From Clostridium ljungdahlii DSM 13528 (lineage in GTDB: Bacteria > Bacillota > Clostridia > Clostridiales > Clostridiaceae), in contig NC_014328.1 in the NCBI RefSeq assembly GCF_000143685.1, positions 372,001 through 436,000 on the forward strand: DNA of 64,000 nt, in the 5' to 3' direction. How positions within the stretch are numbered: position 1 is the stretch's first letter; each line of letters begins with the position of its first letter. Shown piece by piece: positions 62,620 to 64,000 of the stretch. Below the pieces are notes generated by a model. The model saw nothing but the letters and a program-made list of their open reading frames with translations, had not been told where the DNA came from and searched no databases. The translations under genes and the position numbers were made by a program.

Positions 62620-62765
62620 AAAAATGTACTACACTTGGATAAGTGGTAGTATTCTAATGGAATAAATTTACATATAAATGTTTGCATTTTACTAAATTTA
62701 CCTATAAGAGATATTCAGAACAAAATTGTTTTCGTCTCATTTTTTACATTATGGAGGAATAGAAA

Positions 62766-63194
62766 ATGGACATGATTGATCGTCAAATTGTAAAGTGCCT
62801 GCAGAAAAATGGTAGGATTTCAATAAAAAAATTGTCAGAAATAGTTTGTCTAACTCCTCCTGCGGTCGCAGAACGCATAAGAAAGCTTGAAGAAGCAGAT
62901 GTTATTATGGGATATAGGGCTGTTATTAATCCCCAGAAGATGGGAATGAATATAGAAGCTCTTATAAATATTACATTAAAAGCAGGTAAACGAAAAGAAT
63001 TTATTGATTTTGTAAGAAAAAGTAAGTGTATAGTGAAGTGTTATCATGTTACAGGAGGTTTTTCCATGACTGTTAAAGTAATAGTCAAAGAGACGTCCGA
63101 GTTAGAAACATTAGTAGGTAAAATTCAGCAGTATGGTAATACACAAACTCTTATTATTCTTTCTACTATTATTGAACATAAAGGAATTGTATAG
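62766..63194 (+). CDS. Lrp/AsnC-family regulator
   Basis: A 142-residue regulator: N-terminal HTH (DRQIVKCLQKNGRISIKKLSEIVCLTPPAVAERIRKLEE) and C-terminal RAM/ligand domain (CYHVTGGFSMTVKVIVKE). Such proteins respond to amino acids. TTATGGAGGAATAG precedes the ATG. It is convergent with the malic enzyme gene; target genes are unknown, though self-regulation is usual. Confidence 0.9.
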   Translation: MDMIDRQIVKCLQKNGRISIKKLSEIVCLTPPAVAERIRKLEEADVIMGYRAVINPQKMGMNIEALINITLKAGKRKEFIDFVRKSKCIVKCYHVTGGFSMTVKVIVKETSELETLVGKIQQYGNTQTLIILSTIIEHKGIV

Positions 63195-63205
63195 ATAATA
63201 TTTTT

Positions 63206-63237
63206 AAAGTCTGGAAGAAAACCAGACTTTAAATTTT
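63206..63237. terminator. Bidirectional terminator between Lrp and malic enzyme genes
   Basis: AAAGTCTGG (63206-63214) pairs perfectly with CCAGACTTT (63222-63230), with T-runs on both sides (TTTTT before, AAATTTTT after). Confidence 0.85.
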
Positions 63238-63245
63238 TGTGTTTA

Positions 63246-64000
63246 TTATGATTGTACAAGCTTTTTAGTATGTTCTTCTACCATTTCAGGAGTGATGTCA
63301 GTTCTTCTTGCAACTCCACTTTCTATGGCAGCTTTTGCTACATAGTAAGCTACCTTTGGTGCTATCCTTGAGTCGAAAGCATCTGGTATAACATAATCTT
63401 CATTAAGTTCTTTTTCAGTTATTATGTCTGCTATAGCACATGCAGCAGCTATTTTCATTTCTTCATTTATTTTTGATGCTCTTACATCAAGTGCTCCTCT
63501 AAATATTCCAGGGAATGCAAGAACATTATTTATTTGATTTGGAAAGTCCGATCTTCCTGTACCAACTACTTTGGCACCTGCAGCTTTTGCTTCATCAGGG
63601 TAGATTTCAGGCTTAGGATTGGCCATAGCAAAAATGAGGGGATCTTTAGCCATTGTTTTTATCATTTCAGGAGTAATTACTCCAGGAGCAGATACACCTA
63701 TGAATACATCAGCTTCTTTTAGTACATCTTTAAGTGCACCTTTTATCATACTAGGATTTGTAACTTCTGCTAAGTCTTTTTTTGCAGCACTTAAATTTTC
63801 TCTATCTTTTGATATAGCACCTTTTCTATCGCATACAATAATGTTTTTAACTCCTCTACTTACAAGCAGTTTTGCAATTGCTGTACCTGCAGCTCCTGCA
63901 CCATTTATTATTACTTTTAAGTCTTCAAATTTTTTGTTTACTATTTTAAGTGCATTTATCATAGCAGCTAAAGTTACTACTGCTGTTCCGTGCTGGTCGT
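63246..64000 (-). CDS. NAD-dependent malic enzyme, C-terminal part (runs off the window)
   Basis: The minus-strand frame is open to the window edge. It begins DQHGTAVVTLAAMINAL, the malic enzyme active-site region, followed by the NAD-binding VIINGAGAAGTAIAKLLVSRG, and GVSAPGVITPEMI, FAMANPKPEIYPDEAKAAG and NNVLAFPGIFRGALDVRAS. About 250 residues are visible; the N-terminal part lies outside. The enzyme decarboxylates malate to pyruvate with reduction of NAD(P). The short-type length is typical of Firmicutes. Confidence 0.92.
   Translation of the reverse strand, partial: DQHGTAVVTLAAMINALKIVNKKFEDLKVIINGAGAAGTAIAKLLVSRGVKNIIVCDRKGAISKDRENLSAAKKDLAEVTNPSMIKGALKDVLKEADVFIGVSAPGVITPEMIKTMAKDPLIFAMANPKPEIYPDEAKAAGAKVVGTGRSDFPNQINNVLAFPGIFRGALDVRASKINEEMKIAAACAIADIITEKELNEDYVIPDAFDSRIAPKVAYYVAKAAIESGVARRTDITPEMVEEHTKKLVQS

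Noticed and set aside
1..64000. CRISPR arrays and tRNA genes
   Set aside because: No regularly spaced direct repeats and no cloverleaf-like sequence ending in the TTCGAATC context were found on either strand by eye.

Overview
Genus-level guess: Clostridium or a close relative. The DNA is strongly AT-rich, ribosome-binding sites are strong AGGAGG types, TTG and GTG starts are common, and gene families are typical of anaerobic Firmicutes. No rRNA, tRNA or CRISPR array was seen, and no complete insertion sequence. Two cyclic-ligand or metal riboswitches could be recognised by eye.

Layout. (1) 1-14778: late half of a siphovirus-type prophage, all on the plus strand. Order is head-tail connectors, phi13-type major tail protein, gpG/gpGT tail chaperones with a clear -1 frameshift site, tape measure, Dit, Tal, tail fibres, XhlA-like protein, amidase, holin. 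Two foreign-looking genes interrupt it: an Rpn/PD-(D/E)XK nuclease gene with its own terminator and a DUF475/TerC-like membrane protein gene. (2) 14894-18160: two tandem large serine recombinases. (3) 18386-22959: a cargo cassette of patatin-like phospholipase, coiled-coil/RCC1-repeat protein and RES-domain protein, which looks like a toxin or defence island. (4) 23191-32044: a PrpR-type regulator diverging from a catabolic operon for a four-carbon sugar acid (DUF1537 kinase, Fe-alcohol dehydrogenase, DapA-family lyase, PdxA2-type dehydrogenase, hydroxyacid dehydrogenase, MFS importer). (5) 32045-34352: a decay zone with a truncated MFS gene, a shortened hemerythrin-like gene, a truncated M20 peptidase and a 27-bp perfect palindrome. 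(6) 34525-39882: two chemoreceptors, DUF3870 and an EamA transporter. The second chemoreceptor has a cyclic-di-GMP-II riboswitch with an overlapping terminator.

(7) 39970-48370 is the most interesting part: an exosortase G (XrtG) locus. It has a DPM1/GtrB-like glycosyltransferase, a 1018-residue fusion of a pterin-synthase-like domain to a GT-C-like membrane protein, a secreted CBM9-like protein with a Firmicu-CTERM sorting tail, XrtG itself with Cys/Arg/His all present, a processive GT2 with QxxRW, a membrane protein with a degenerate GGDEF domain, and a second pterin-synthase-like protein. I infer a membrane system that builds a surface glycan or glycoprotein and processes or anchors a dedicated substrate. 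No terminator is visible between the riboswitch-controlled chemoreceptor and this cluster, so the whole locus may be under cyclic-di-GMP control.

(8) 48413-64000: housekeeping and accessory genes. These are a chemoreceptor pseudogene, amtB-glnB, an RlmL-type methyltransferase, a TetR regulator with divergent RND efflux operon and operator palindrome, a methyltransferase gene flanked by two copies of a palindromic repeat, a DbpA-type DEAD helicase, a dGTPase, a CaCA-type cation exchanger behind a yybP-ykoY (Mn2+) riboswitch, an Lrp/AsnC regulator and the 3' part of a malic enzyme gene running off the right edge.
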